DNA from: Corynebacterium epidermidicanis
Lineage (GTDB): Bacteria; Actinomycetota; Actinomycetes; Mycobacteriales; Mycobacteriaceae
Direction: 5' to 3'
Length of the DNA stretch: 64,000 nt
Assembly (NCBI RefSeq): GCF_001021025.1
Contig: NZ_CP011541.1
Coordinates: 1,488,001 to 1,552,000, forward strand
Position numbers and translations under genes: made by a program. The stretch's first letter is position 1; the number at the start of each line of letters is the position of its first letter. Below are positions 39,424 to 48,548 of the stretch, piece by piece. The notes under the pieces are model-generated. The model was not told the DNA's origin. It did no database searches and was given only the letters and a program-made list of their open reading frames with translations.

Positions 39424-40128
39424 ATGTCGATGAACGCGCCCAAAAAGAATCAGCCAGATCTGGCCAAGTTGACCGATCGCCAGCGCCGTATCCTAGAAGT
39501 AATCCGCGATGCAGTTGTCCTGCGCGGTTACCCGCCAAGCATCCGCGAGATTGGTGATGCCGCGGGGCTACAATCCACGTCTTCTGTGGCATATCAGCTT
39601 CGTCAGCTCGAAGAAAAGGGATACCTCCGCCGGGATCCGAATAAACCACGAGCGGTAGATGTCAGGGTCATCCCCGATGCCAACAAAAAGAAGTCAGGCC
39701 CCAAGGTGGGTTGGAAAGAAGCAAAGAAGCATGCAGCGCCGGAGGGGGCGAGCCCAGCTAACTTCATCCCCATCGTCGGCAACATTGCAGCTGGCAATCC
39801 GATCCTGGCAGAGCAGCACATTGAGGACTATTTCCCCATGCCCGCGGAGATCGTCGGCGATGGTGAGCTATTCATGCTGCAGGTCGTAGGCGAGTCCATG
39901 CGCGATGTCGGCATTTTGGATGGCGACTGGGTTGTAGTTCGCTCACAACCGGTGGCAGAACAAGGTGAGTTTGTCGCTGCGATGCTCGACGGAGAGGCAA
40001 CGGTCAAGGAATTTCACAAAGATTCCACCGGCATTTGGCTCTTGCCACATAACGAGTCTTTTTCGCCGATCCCAGGCGAAGAGGCACAAATTATGGGCAA
40101 GGTAGTATCAGTACTTCGCAAGCTCTAG
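39424..40128 (+). CDS. lexA: SOS repressor LexA
   Basis: A 234-residue LexA. The winged helix lies at about 20-75 ([20 protein letters not shown]). The self-cleavage site is Ala123-Gly124 in NIAAGNP, with the catalytic Ser158 (VVGESMRD) and Lys195 (ATVKEF). RecA-ssDNA triggers cleavage and SOS induction. ATG at 39424 has AGAAAGAG directly before it; an ATG two codons later (39430) would give it better spacing. The divergent region upstream carries the TTCGAA cluster, so autoregulation is expected. Confidence 0.97.
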   Translation: MSMNAPKKNQPDLAKLTDRQRRILEVIRDAVVLRGYPPSIREIGDAAGLQSTSSVAYQLRQLEEKGYLRRDPNKPRAVDVRVIPDANKKKSGPKVGWKEAKKHAAPEGASPANFIPIVGNIAAGNPILAEQHIEDYFPMPAEIVGDGELFMLQVVGESMRDVGILDGDWVVVRSQPVAEQGEFVAAMLDGEATVKEFHKDSTGIWLLPHNESFSPIPGEEAQIMGKVVSVLRKL

Positions 40129-40243
40129 GTCTTTTACGAACAACGCTCGAAGACTTCCCCCAACCGGGACTAAGGATGGCAGGGAGCGACGTGCATTTCT
40201 GCAGTACTACTCCCAAAACATTCCCGCAGTCGCTACACCCGAG

Positions 40244-40268
40244 AGCTACCCCCAATATCGGGGTAGCT
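40244..40268 (+). terminator. Stem-loop downstream of lexA
   Basis: AGCTACCCC and GGGGTAGCT form a perfect 9-bp stem (40244-40268) with a short T run after it, about 115 bp after the lexA stop. The remaining spacer to sugR (to 40537) has no gene; the sugR frame is open from 40418 but that part lacks family similarity. Confidence 0.65.
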
Positions 40269-40537
40269 TTGTGAGTTTCTCTGTGATATCGCCCTACTCT
40301 GACCGAACGGGCATTATTCCGTGCCAAAATGTAGGTACAAGTTTGGAAAAACCCACGCATGTTGTTCGGCCGCGCCCCGATGCCCACCCAATACTCTGAG
40401 CCGGTTCGCTCGAGCGCGTGTCGATGACTGCGGAGGTTTCGGCTAGCTCACCCGCTTTTGTAAACCCGGTTGATTCGGCGACAACCCACTCGCTTAACCG
40501 CTATCAACTCCGGTTACTGCCATGTAAGGAGATGCTC

Positions 40538-41317
40538 ATGTACGCGGAAGAAAGACGTCGACAAATTGCTTCATTGACAGCCGTAGAGGGGCGCGTCAAC
40601 GTCACCGAGCTGTCCCAACGTTTCGAGGTTACTGCCGAGACCATCCGTCGAGATTTGGCGGTGCTCGACCAGGAAGGCATCGTGCATCGCGTGCACGGTG
40701 GCGCGGTGGCTACCCAAAGTTTCCAAACCACCGAATTCAGCATTGATACTCGCGCGCGTTCGGCCTCGGGTGCGAAGAACGCTATCGCCCGCGAGGCCAT
40801 AGCATTTGTACCGGATTCACACGGAGGTATCTTCCTCGACGCAGGAACATCCTTGGCGTCCTTCGCTGACGTTCTTGTTGCCCACCCCAATGCCCACCGC
40901 TGGTCATTAGTCACCAACAGTCTTTCTATCGCTTTGAGCTTGGCGAATTCCGGCTTGGACGAAGTTCAGTTGCTAGGCGGCACGGTACGTGCAATTACCC
41001 AGGCTGTCGTCGGCGACACTGCTTTGCGGACGTTAGCGCTGATGCGCGCCGATGTGGCATTCATCGGTACCAACGCGCTGACCCTAGACCACGGACTTTC
41101 GACGGCGGATTCCCAGGAGGCAGCTGTGAAGCGCGCTATGATCACCAATGCTCAGAAAGTCGTCGTCCTGTGCGATTCTACAAAGATGGGCAACGATTAC
41201 CTGGTTAGTTTTGCAGGCATTGATGATATTGATGTTGTCATCACAGATAGCGGAGCCCCACAATCCATGGTTGATGCCTTGCGTGACCGCGAAATCCAAG
41301 TCATCGTGGCCTCATGA
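40538..41317 (+). CDS. sugR: DeoR-family sugar-phosphate regulator SugR
   Basis: A 259-residue DeoR-type repressor. The N-terminal helix-turn-helix contains VNVTELSQRFEVTAETIRRDL, followed by a sugar-phosphate sensor domain (GGTVRAITQAVVGDTA, ALTLDHGLSTADSQEA). It resembles C. glutamicum SugR very closely as I recall it, and lies downstream of lexA as there. SugR represses PTS genes when sugar phosphates are low. ATG at 40538 has AAGGAG 6 bp upstream; an upstream GTG (40418) would add an unrelated 40-residue stretch. It overlaps the next gene by 4 bp (ATGA). Confidence 0.92.
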   Translation: MYAEERRRQIASLTAVEGRVNVTELSQRFEVTAETIRRDLAVLDQEGIVHRVHGGAVATQSFQTTEFSIDTRARSASGAKNAIAREAIAFVPDSHGGIFLDAGTSLASFADVLVAHPNAHRWSLVTNSLSIALSLANSGLDEVQLLGGTVRAITQAVVGDTALRTLALMRADVAFIGTNALTLDHGLSTADSQEAAVKRAMITNAQKVVVLCDSTKMGNDYLVSFAGIDDIDVVITDSGAPQSMVDALRDREIQVIVAS

Positions 41318-42216
41318 TCGTAACCATAACTCCGACGCCATCTCTTGACCGGACCGCACACAGCGACGGCATCACACACAGCGACGATTACCACCAGCTC
41401 ACCGATGTCTACATCGCGCCAGCAGGTGGCGGAATGAACATCTCACGCGTCCTTTATTTGGCGGGGCAAGAAACACTGGCTATTGTCCCCGCCCCCGATG
41501 TCAGCCAGTACATGCGCATGGTCGGTATGTTCGGGATCCCCTGCGACAATATCGATGTTCCCGGCCCGATCCCCGTGCATTTCAAGGTGCACACTCCAAG
41601 TGGACAGTTATTGGAGTTTCGCGATCCTCCCATGCCGCTCGATGTCGCTCAGCTCACGATGTTGCGCGATCACGCCGTCACCCACGCGGAAAACGCCAGC
41701 TGGGTCGTTCTCGCAGGCCAATTGCCATCAGTGGCAAATTCCGCCTGGTTTGTCGACGTCATGCGCGCCATTCGGCTCTATCACCCAGGTACGAAAATTG
41801 CAGTCGCCACCGCGGGCCAGGCCTTGAGTGCGGTGCTGCGGCAAGTGTTCACCACGAAACCCGACGTGATCGCACTGGATGCGGAACATATCAGCATCAA
41901 CCAGGACGTGAGAGAGGTCGTCGCCACGCTAATCGACGCCGAAGTCCAGCACATACTTTTGTGTAAGCGACGCAATCATTTTGAACTGATTAGTGGTGGC
42001 ACCAGTTTTGAGGCGACAATTGATTCGAAAGGCACAGACAGGTTGCCGTGGATCGATACCGCTCTTGCAGGGTTGCTTCTCGTCGACCCGGATCACGACC
42101 CAGCAGGAGCGCTTCGCCATAGCTTGGCTTACGCAAACTCTCCCCTTGCCACTCAAGCGGACCACGCCCCAACACCGGATTCTCTCATGCTGAACCTAGT
42201 CCGCATGAAGGCCTAG
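41314..42216 (+). CDS. Divergent PfkB-family protein coupled to sugR, possibly non-catalytic
   Basis: A 300-residue member of the 1-phosphofructokinase branch by overall layout (TPSLDRT, AGGGMNISRVL, SWVVLAGQLP). The family's diagnostic motifs are altered. NP is TP at the start, GGKGxN is GGGMN, KPN is KPD at 182-184, and GAGD is WID with only Asp248 left (LPWIDTALAGLL). Compare the intact copy at 45071. An equivalent gene follows sugR in C. glutamicum. It may be a weak kinase on another substrate or a sugar-phosphate sensor working with SugR; both are inference. Translationally coupled to sugR. Confidence 0.75.
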   Translation: MIVTITPTPSLDRTAHSDGITHSDDYHQLTDVYIAPAGGGMNISRVLYLAGQETLAIVPAPDVSQYMRMVGMFGIPCDNIDVPGPIPVHFKVHTPSGQLLEFRDPPMPLDVAQLTMLRDHAVTHAENASWVVLAGQLPSVANSAWFVDVMRAIRLYHPGTKIAVATAGQALSAVLRQVFTTKPDVIALDAEHISINQDVREVVATLIDAEVQHILLCKRRNHFELISGGTSFEATIDSKGTDRLPWIDTALAGLLLVDPDHDPAGALRHSLAYANSPLATQADHAPTPDSLMLNLVRMKA

Positions 42217-42248
42217 CCGTCCCATGACAACTAGGCCTAGGGGACGAA

Positions 42249-43952
42249 CTAGGTAAGCAGTTCGAGTACTGCAGCCCGAGCAGCCTCGGCATCCGGCGCT
42301 GCGCACGCCGCCTGCGCGGCCGCCTGATAGTCGGCCACGCTGTGTGTATCCAAGCGTGAGCCAACTTGCACGATGGATGGGCTCGCCATCGACAAAGACT
42401 TAACGCCGAGGCCCACGAGAACGCAAGCCAGGTAAGGATCGGCTGCTGATTCGCCACACACCCCTACCGGCACATTGTGTGTTTCGCCAGCCGCACAGAC
42501 CATCCGGATGAGTCGCAGGACAGCAGGCTGCCAAGGATCACACAGATCACCCAGCTCGGAGATCTGCCGGTCGGCAGCCATGGTGTACTGCGTGAGGTCA
42601 TTGGTGCCGATCGATACAAAATCCACCTCGCGAAGCACCGCATCAGCCATGAGCGCCACAGCTGGCGTTTCAATCATGATCCCAGCTGTGAAACCATGTG
42701 CGCGGGCGCGCGAGACAAACCACTGCGCCTCCGCGACTGTATCCACCATCGGAGCCATCACCCATACCGATTCCGGCGTGCGACCGGCGAGCTCACTTGC
42801 CTGCTTAATTGCTTCCAGCTGGCGGTCGATCACGCCAGCATGTTTCCGCTCAATACGCAGGCCTCGCACACCCAAGGCGGGGTTTTCCTCTGGATCCTGG
42901 TTGAGGAACTTGACGGGCTTATCCGAACCGGCATCGACCGTGCGGATGACCACCTTCTTCCCGGCAAAGGCTTCAAAAACTTCGCGGTAGCTAGCAGCTT
43001 GCTCCGCAGTTGATGGTTCGACTTCTGCCGAGAGCAACGCGAATTCGGTACGGAACAATCCGATGCCTTCCGCAGGAGCCTGGGCTGCATCTCGAGCGCT
43101 GGCGGGGTCATGCACATTGGCTAGCAGTGCCACAGAATTTCCGTCGGTCATCGAGACGGGGCCGCGCCACATCTTCGCAGCTTCCTGCTGACGAGCAAAC
43201 TGATCTGCCGCAGCTTGGGCCAGCTCAGGATCTGCTCCGACAGTGATCGTGCCCGCGGTGGCATTGACCAGCAACGGGGTACCCGCCTCAATCGCACGCA
43301 GACCATCGCCCACGGCCACCACGCATGGCAAGCCGCGCTGACGGGCCACAATCGCTGTATGGCTCGTTGGTCCACCACCTTTGGTCACGAGCCCCGCAAA
43401 TGTACTCAAGTCCAAGGTGAGGGTATCTGCCGGCGCTAGGTCGTCGGCAAGCAGCACGAGCGCTCCGGAATGCGAGGTGTCGGCGCGAGGTGGGCTCGGT
43501 GGTGCTTCGCCCCGCAATTCGCTGAGAATGCGGCTACGGATGTCATTGAGGTCCGTAACACGTCCGGCAAACACGCCACCTGCTTTTTCAAATTGCGCGA
43601 TGAAGGACTCCACGGCGACGTCGATAGCCCATTCTGCGTCGATTCCCCCGTTGATTTGCTTGCGCACGGCCTTGGCCAGGCCTTTGTCGCGGGCCATAGC
43701 GGCAGTCGCAGTCAAAATTGCTTGAGCGTCAGCATCTGCCGACGCAGCCAATTTATCCAGACGCTGCGCTACGGCGGCTACCGCGTTCGTAAAGCGTTCG
43801 AGTTCAGCAGGTCGAAGGTCTTCAGGGATCTCCCGCGGTGCTTGGGGGCGCTCCGGCGCCGAGGCATGCCACACTGCATCAGCGTAGATAACCCCCTCCA
43901 CAACTCCGGTGCCCTGCAGCACATTGTGGGTGAGCGATGTGTTCTCGGACAA
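42249..43952 (-). CDS. ptsI: PTS enzyme I
   Basis: A full-length 567-residue phosphoenolpyruvate-protein phosphotransferase, the first step of PTS sugar uptake; it passes phosphate from PEP to HPr. The phosphorylated His198 lies in GGGPTSHTAIVAR. The PEP-binding barrel contains GIGLFRTEF, LGVRGLRIE and the catalytic Cys in GVCGESAADP. It converges with the PfkB gene at 42216 and is divergent from fruR, so the control region at 43953-44273 serves both. Confidence 0.96.
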   Translation of the reverse strand: MSENTSLTHNVLQGTGVVEGVIYADAVWHASAPERPQAPREIPEDLRPAELERFTNAVAAVAQRLDKLAASADADAQAILTATAAMARDKGLAKAVRKQINGGIDAEWAIDVAVESFIAQFEKAGGVFAGRVTDLNDIRSRILSELRGEAPPSPPRADTSHSGALVLLADDLAPADTLTLDLSTFAGLVTKGGGPTSHTAIVARQRGLPCVVAVGDGLRAIEAGTPLLVNATAGTITVGADPELAQAAADQFARQQEAAKMWRGPVSMTDGNSVALLANVHDPASARDAAQAPAEGIGLFRTEFALLSAEVEPSTAEQAASYREVFEAFAGKKVVIRTVDAGSDKPVKFLNQDPEENPALGVRGLRIERKHAGVIDRQLEAIKQASELAGRTPESVWVMAPMVDTVAEAQWFVSRARAHGFTAGIMIETPAVALMADAVLREVDFVSIGTNDLTQYTMAADRQISELGDLCDPWQPAVLRLIRMVCAAGETHNVPVGVCGESAADPYLACVLVGLGVKSLSMASPSIVQVGSRLDTHSVADYQAAAQAACAAPDAEAARAAVLELLT

Positions 43953-44273
43953 AGCGAACCTCTTTCAACGATTGGGTTACTAAAGTCAATGCTAACAGCA
44001 CAAAGAAGAAACAAACGAACAATATTCATCTGTCAAAAGTGTTGACATTCCCACACAACCAGGCGTAAAACCATAAATAGCTAGAGCTTTCCCAACATCG
44101 TCTCAAACATAGGCCGAAAGCAAAGTCCACGAACACCCGCTCGCCCCTTGCGAGTGCCGTCCACAACTTCATACTTGCACACTTCAATTACCGATAAGCC
44201 CGCCCGAACTTGCGTGCCCAGTGCCGAAAAGCATCGGCACTCACGCGCCTAAGGCGTCGTTAGGATGCGCGTC
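43953..44273. promoter_or_regulatory. Divergent control region of ptsI and fruR
   Basis: Holds the palindrome TGTCAA-N5-TTGACA (44031-44047). Its right half can also be the -35 box of a promoter towards fruR. A perfect hairpin AGTGCCGA/TCGGCACT (44220-44241) lies just before the fruR start. An A/C-rich stretch (acaaagaagaaacaaacgaac, about 44000-44020) resembles sequences bound by SugR, from memory only. No gene in the interval. Confidence 0.5.
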
Positions 44274-45074
44274 ATGCTCACTTCTAGAGAGCGACAAGCA
44301 GATATTGTCGCCCACGCCACTAAGACTGGCCACGTCTCGGTCACCACCTTGGCCCAACAGTTTGGGGTTACCCCGGAGACGATTCGCCGGGACTTGAAAA
44401 CATTGGAGCGCCAAGGGGCGGTGTCGCGGGTGCATGGCGGGGCGGTCGCCACCCAGTCCGACGTGCAAGAACCAGGCCTGACGCAACGGCCTTTCGGTAC
44501 CAATCCTGTGCAGAATATGCGCCAGAAACGTGGCATTGCCACTGCCGCAGTCCGCATTCTTCCCGATGCGGAAATCAGCTTGTTTGTTGACTCTGGCAGT
44601 ACCACTTCCGAATTCATCCGCGGCATGGCGGAACATCGCCCTTCTGCGCTCTCCCAAGTGACAATTGTCACTAGCTCAATATCCATAGCCTCACTCTGCG
44701 CAGACACCGGGTTTAGCCACATCCACGTAGTGGCCGGGCGACTTCGGCCGCACTCGCGCGTGCTGGTGGGAGACCAAACGATCACCGAACTCAGTCAACT
44801 CCGCGCCGACTACGCTGTTTTCAGTGCAAATGGGGTCAGTTGCAATCATGGCTTTTCGACGCCCGACCCAGCTGAAGCTGCCGTCAAAAGCACCATGATT
44901 TCGCGGGCTCGCACCTCCGTCGCGCTGTGCGATTCTGCCAAAATCAACAAGGATTTCCTTGTCACTTTTGCTAGATTTTCCGATATTGACGTTTTTGTCA
45001 CCGATACCGGTATTCCGGCAGAGTTCGCTCATTTTCTTCATGAGCACCAAATCCAGGTGGAACAAGCAACATGA
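44274..45074 (+). CDS. fruR: DeoR-family fructose regulator FruR
   Basis: A 266-residue DeoR-type regulator, paralogous to SugR. The helix-turn-helix contains VSVTTLAQQFGVTPETIRRDL. The sensor domain has GRLRPHSRVLVGDQT and GFSTPDPAEAAVKSTM. In C. glutamicum FruR attenuates fruK-ptsF, ptsI and ptsH induction. ATG at 44274 is preferred because the usual family N-terminus (short run, then the first helix) begins here; an in-frame ATG at 44265 is possible. It overlaps fruK by 4 bp. Confidence 0.88.
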   Translation: MLTSRERQADIVAHATKTGHVSVTTLAQQFGVTPETIRRDLKTLERQGAVSRVHGGAVATQSDVQEPGLTQRPFGTNPVQNMRQKRGIATAAVRILPDAEISLFVDSGSTTSEFIRGMAEHRPSALSQVTIVTSSISIASLCADTGFSHIHVVAGRLRPHSRVLVGDQTITELSQLRADYAVFSANGVSCNHGFSTPDPAEAAVKSTMISRARTSVALCDSAKINKDFLVTFARFSDIDVFVTDTGIPAEFAHFLHEHQIQVEQAT

Positions 45075-46060
45075 TTCTCACTTTTACTCCCAACCCAAGC
45101 ATTGACTCCACGTTGTCTTTGGCACAGCCACTGGACCGCGGTGCCGTGCAACGTGCATCCGCAGTGTCCCGGGTAGCGGGTGGGAAAGGCGTCAATGTCG
45201 CTGTCGCTACCCACCGCGCGGGATTGAAGACACTCGCGGTTTTCCCCGCCCCCACTGATGATGCATTCTTGCGCCTCATGAGCCACTCCGGTGCCCCATT
45301 CGAGCACATCCACAACGAGGGGACAGTACGAACCAATACCACGATCATGGAGATTGATGGCACCACTACTAAATTGAATGGTCCCGGAGCGTCACTGTCT
45401 GCGGTCGCCCGCAAACGTTGTGAGACTCGGTTGGGCGCACTGTGCGTGGCTGCCGATTGGGTGGTGCTAGCAGGCTCTTTGCCGCCAGATGCTCCCCTGG
45501 ATTGGTACACACAGCTCACAGCATTGGTGCGTGATCATAACCCAGCTGCTCACGTCGCGATCGATGCTTCCGATGCGCCATTGCAATCGGTGGCAGACAA
45601 TCTGGAAACTGTCGCGCCTGCGTTACTGAAACCCAACGCGTTTGAGTTGGGAGTGCTGGCTGGTATCGACGGCCATTGGCTCGAGGAGCAGGCCACCGCT
45701 GGAATCTTCACCGACGTTGTCGCCGCGGCGGACGGTTTGGTCAAGCGCGGGGTTCGCTATGTTTTGGTGACTTTGGGCCAGGCAGGCGCGGTGCTGGTGA
45801 CTCACCAGCGGGCGCTTCACGCCCGCCCACCCGAGATTGATGTGTTGTCTACTGTGGGAGCAGGCGATAGTGCGCTAGCCGGTTTCTTATTGGGTCTGTC
45901 GCACAATTTTGATGAGGGCCAGGCACTGTCCACTGCTGTCGCCTACGGGACGGCAGCTACCACGTTGCCGGGAACCCAGATACCTTTCCCGGCTATTGTC
46001 CACCCGGAGCTCGTCCACTTGTCTGATATTTCCGATCAACTACCTCGGGGATCGCGGTGA
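45071..46060 (+). CDS. fruK: 1-phosphofructokinase
   Basis: A 329-residue PfkB kinase that turns fructose-1-phosphate from PtsF into fructose-1,6-bisphosphate. All motifs are intact: TPNPSIDST, AGGKGVNVAVA, LLKPNAFEL and TVGAGDSALAGF with the catalytic Asp. It overlaps fruR (ATGA) and ptsF (GTGA) by 4 bp each, so the three genes are one coupled unit. Contrast with the degenerate paralogue beside sugR. Confidence 0.95.
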   Translation: MILTFTPNPSIDSTLSLAQPLDRGAVQRASAVSRVAGGKGVNVAVATHRAGLKTLAVFPAPTDDAFLRLMSHSGAPFEHIHNEGTVRTNTTIMEIDGTTTKLNGPGASLSAVARKRCETRLGALCVAADWVVLAGSLPPDAPLDWYTQLTALVRDHNPAAHVAIDASDAPLQSVADNLETVAPALLKPNAFELGVLAGIDGHWLEEQATAGIFTDVVAAADGLVKRGVRYVLVTLGQAGAVLVTHQRALHARPPEIDVLSTVGAGDSALAGFLLGLSHNFDEGQALSTAVAYGTAATTLPGTQIPFPAIVHPELVHLSDISDQLPRGSR

Positions 46061-48069
46061 CCGAAGAACTCATTGCCGAACAGCTAATTCGACTGGATGT
46101 CTCGGGGCTCAAATCCAGCACAGATGTTATTGACACGATCGCCGAGATCATCGGCCGATGTGACCACAATGTTGATCTCGAAGCGCTGCGGTCGGCATTC
46201 CTGGCCCGAGAGCAACAGTCCAGCACAGGTTTCCGTGGGGGTGTGGCAATTCCGCACTGCAAGACGGACGCGATTTCTTCTCCTGCCGTCGTCTTCTTGC
46301 GGCTCACCGAGGAGATCGATTTTGGTGGCCCCGACGGACCCGCTGATCTCATTTTGGCTATTGCCACTCCCGCAAGCGGTGGAAAAGCTCACCTAAAGAT
46401 CCTTTCCCGCCTAGCTCGAAAATTCATTGACGCCGAGTTTCTGCGATCCCTGCGTACGGTCCCCGATCCTCCTTCAGCCGTTAGGGTCTTACGAACTGCC
46501 CTAGCGTCCAATCCAGCTGCAGCGCACCACGAACGCTTAACAATCCTCGCCGTCACATCGTGTCCGACGGGGATTGCCCATACGTACATGGCTGCCGATG
46601 CCCTCAAGGAGGCCGCGCGGAAGCGCAGCGACCTTAACCTCATCGTGGAAGCCCAAGGAGCGTCCTCGGTGGAGCCGATTCCTGAGGAAATAGCCAGCAC
46701 CGCTGACTCAGTCATCTTTGCTACTGAGGTCGCGGTACGCAATGAGGAGCGTTTCCATGGCCTGCCGGTTGTTCGCACTGGGGTGAAACGCGCGATCGAC
46801 ACCCCGAACGAGCTGCTCGACCACGCAGTAGCCGCAGCTCACTCCCCTCATCCGGCTCGCGTGACGGCCAAGGGGGCGTCGCAAAGTTCGGGCGGTGTGC
46901 AGTCCCCCGAGCTGCTGAATTCAATCCGCAGAGCCATTATGACGGGGGTGTCTTACATGGTGCCTTTTGTCGCCGCGGGTGGCCTGCTCTTGGCATTGGG
47001 CTTTGCGGTGGGTGGCTACGACGTAGGGATGGTGTATCAGGCGGTGCTGGCGCATCACTCGCTAAGTACACTGCCGGGGCATGAGATTGTCACCCCGGAG
47101 GGGATGCTGAGCACCACCAAGTCCGGTTTGGGTCTTTATCTCGGTTCGGTGTTCTATGCCACCGGACAAGCTGCGATGAGCCTGGTGGTCGCGGCGCTGT
47201 CAGGTTATATTGCTTTTGCCATGGCTGGGCGTCCAGGTATTGCCCCCGGATTTATCGGCGGGGTGATCTCAGTCACGCTGGGGGCCGGGTTTTTGGGAGG
47301 TCTCGTAACTGGAATCATCGCCGGCACCGTCGCCTACGGATTGACGAGGCTTCGGGCCCCACACTGGATTTCCTCAATAATGCCAGTGGTGGTAATCCCG
47401 CTATTGACCAGCGCAGTTGTGGGGCTTGCGATGTTTTTGTTGTTGGGTGTTCCTCTGGCTCGTGTTTTGGCCGCCATGGAGCATTGGCTTTCAACTCTCG
47501 ACGGCGTTTCCTCTATCACAATCGGCGCTCTCCTCGGTTTGATGATGTGCTCAGACCTCGGCGGCCCAATTAATAAGTCTGTCTACTTGTTTGCAACCGC
47601 TGGTTTGTCCACTCAAGAGCCCAGCAGCTTAGCGATCATGGCTACCGTCATGGCCTCAGGAATGGTGCCGCCGCTAGCATTGTCGCTAGCAACGGCCATG
47701 CGTGGCCAGCTATTTACGCCGGCTGAGCGCGACAACGGCAAATCAGCTTGGTTAATGGGGCTGTCGTTCGTGTCTGAAGGAGCGATCCCTTTTGCCGCCG
47801 CCGACCCCATTTGTGTTCTGCCGTCCTTGATGGCGGGAGGCGCACTCACGGGGGCGCTCTGCATGCTTCTCGACGTCCGTTCCAGCGCGCCACACGGAGG
47901 TATTTTCGTCATCTTCGCCATCCAACCCGTTTGGGGCTTCTTGGTGGCGATTCTGGCTGGGACAGTGGTGTCTGCACTGCTGGTCATCGCCCTAAAACAG
48001 TTTGTCCAGCCCGTGGTTTCAAAAAGAAATTCAGCCGAGTTGTATCGGAAAGAACCGTACTTTAGCTAG
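46057..48069 (+). CDS. ptsF: PTS fructose-specific EIIABC component
   Basis: A 670-residue fused permease that imports and phosphorylates fructose to fructose-1-phosphate. Domain order is EIIA (1-150; phosphorylated His67 in GGVAIPHCK), EIIB (about 160-260; Cys169 in VTSCPTGIAHTYMA) and EIIC (about 285-650; eight to ten membrane helices, starting YMVPFVAAGGLLLALGFAVG). It starts with GTG at 46057, overlapping fruK. HPr is encoded 75 bp downstream. Confidence 0.95.
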   Translation: MTEELIAEQLIRLDVSGLKSSTDVIDTIAEIIGRCDHNVDLEALRSAFLAREQQSSTGFRGGVAIPHCKTDAISSPAVVFLRLTEEIDFGGPDGPADLILAIATPASGGKAHLKILSRLARKFIDAEFLRSLRTVPDPPSAVRVLRTALASNPAAAHHERLTILAVTSCPTGIAHTYMAADALKEAARKRSDLNLIVEAQGASSVEPIPEEIASTADSVIFATEVAVRNEERFHGLPVVRTGVKRAIDTPNELLDHAVAAAHSPHPARVTAKGASQSSGGVQSPELLNSIRRAIMTGVSYMVPFVAAGGLLLALGFAVGGYDVGMVYQAVLAHHSLSTLPGHEIVTPEGMLSTTKSGLGLYLGSVFYATGQAAMSLVVAALSGYIAFAMAGRPGIAPGFIGGVISVTLGAGFLGGLVTGIIAGTVAYGLTRLRAPHWISSIMPVVVIPLLTSAVVGLAMFLLLGVPLARVLAAMEHWLSTLDGVSSITIGALLGLMMCSDLGGPINKSVYLFATAGLSTQEPSSLAIMATVMASGMVPPLALSLATAMRGQLFTPAERDNGKSAWLMGLSFVSEGAIPFAAADPICVLPSLMAGGALTGALCMLLDVRSSAPHGGIFVIFAIQPVWGFLVAILAGTVVSALLVIALKQFVQPVVSKRNSAELYRKEPYFS

Positions 48070-48144
48070 GCGCATCGATAAGTAGCCAAGGTAATTCACT
48101 AGACTCTCCATTAGAGCTAGAAGAACATCCGGAAAGGAAAAGTT

Positions 48145-48414
48145 ATGAAGTCCATCAAGGTGAAGGTAGCTGCTGCAACTGGTCTGCATGCCCGCCCCGC
48201 AACTGTTATCGCTGAAGCCGCTGCCGAGTTCGACGAAGACATCTTTATCGCGCTCGTCGACAACCCTGACGATGACGAACCAGCAGATGCTTCCTCGTCG
48301 CTGATGATCATGGCGCTTGGTGCCGAAAAAGATGACGAAGTCATCGTCACTAGCGAAGACGATGCCGCTGCGGAAAAGATTGCTGAGCTCATCGCAAGCG
48401 ACCTCGACGCCTAA
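48145..48414 (+). CDS. ptsH: Phosphocarrier protein HPr
   Basis: An 89-residue HPr. The phosphorylated His15 lies in ATGLHARPATV. The central part (NPDDDEPADASSSLMIMALG) is acidic, as in other corynebacterial HPr proteins, and it lacks a clear match to the Ser46 kinase site context of firmicutes. The start has GGAAAGGAAA upstream. It lies downstream of ptsF and has a strong terminator after it. Confidence 0.97.
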   Translation: MKSIKVKVAAATGLHARPATVIAEAAAEFDEDIFIALVDNPDDDEPADASSSLMIMALGAEKDDEVIVTSEDDAAAEKIAELIASDLDA

Positions 48415-48465
48415 TTCATCTATTCCTCCGATTGTCGCCGCCCCAAGGTGAGCGCGACAACGTTT

Positions 48466-48521
48466 AAGGGCCTGCGCAACATCTGTGGGGGTGTGATACC
48501 CAGAGGTGGCGCAGGCCCTTT
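48466..48521. terminator. Terminator between ptsH and uraA
   Basis: AAGGGCCTGCGC and GCGCAGGCCCTT pair over 12 bp, followed by a T. The long loop contains a second smaller hairpin (ctgtggg/cccagag). It separates two convergent genes. Confidence 0.8.
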
Positions 48522-48548
48522 GGCCATGGCTTAAGCTAAGGTCACCGA

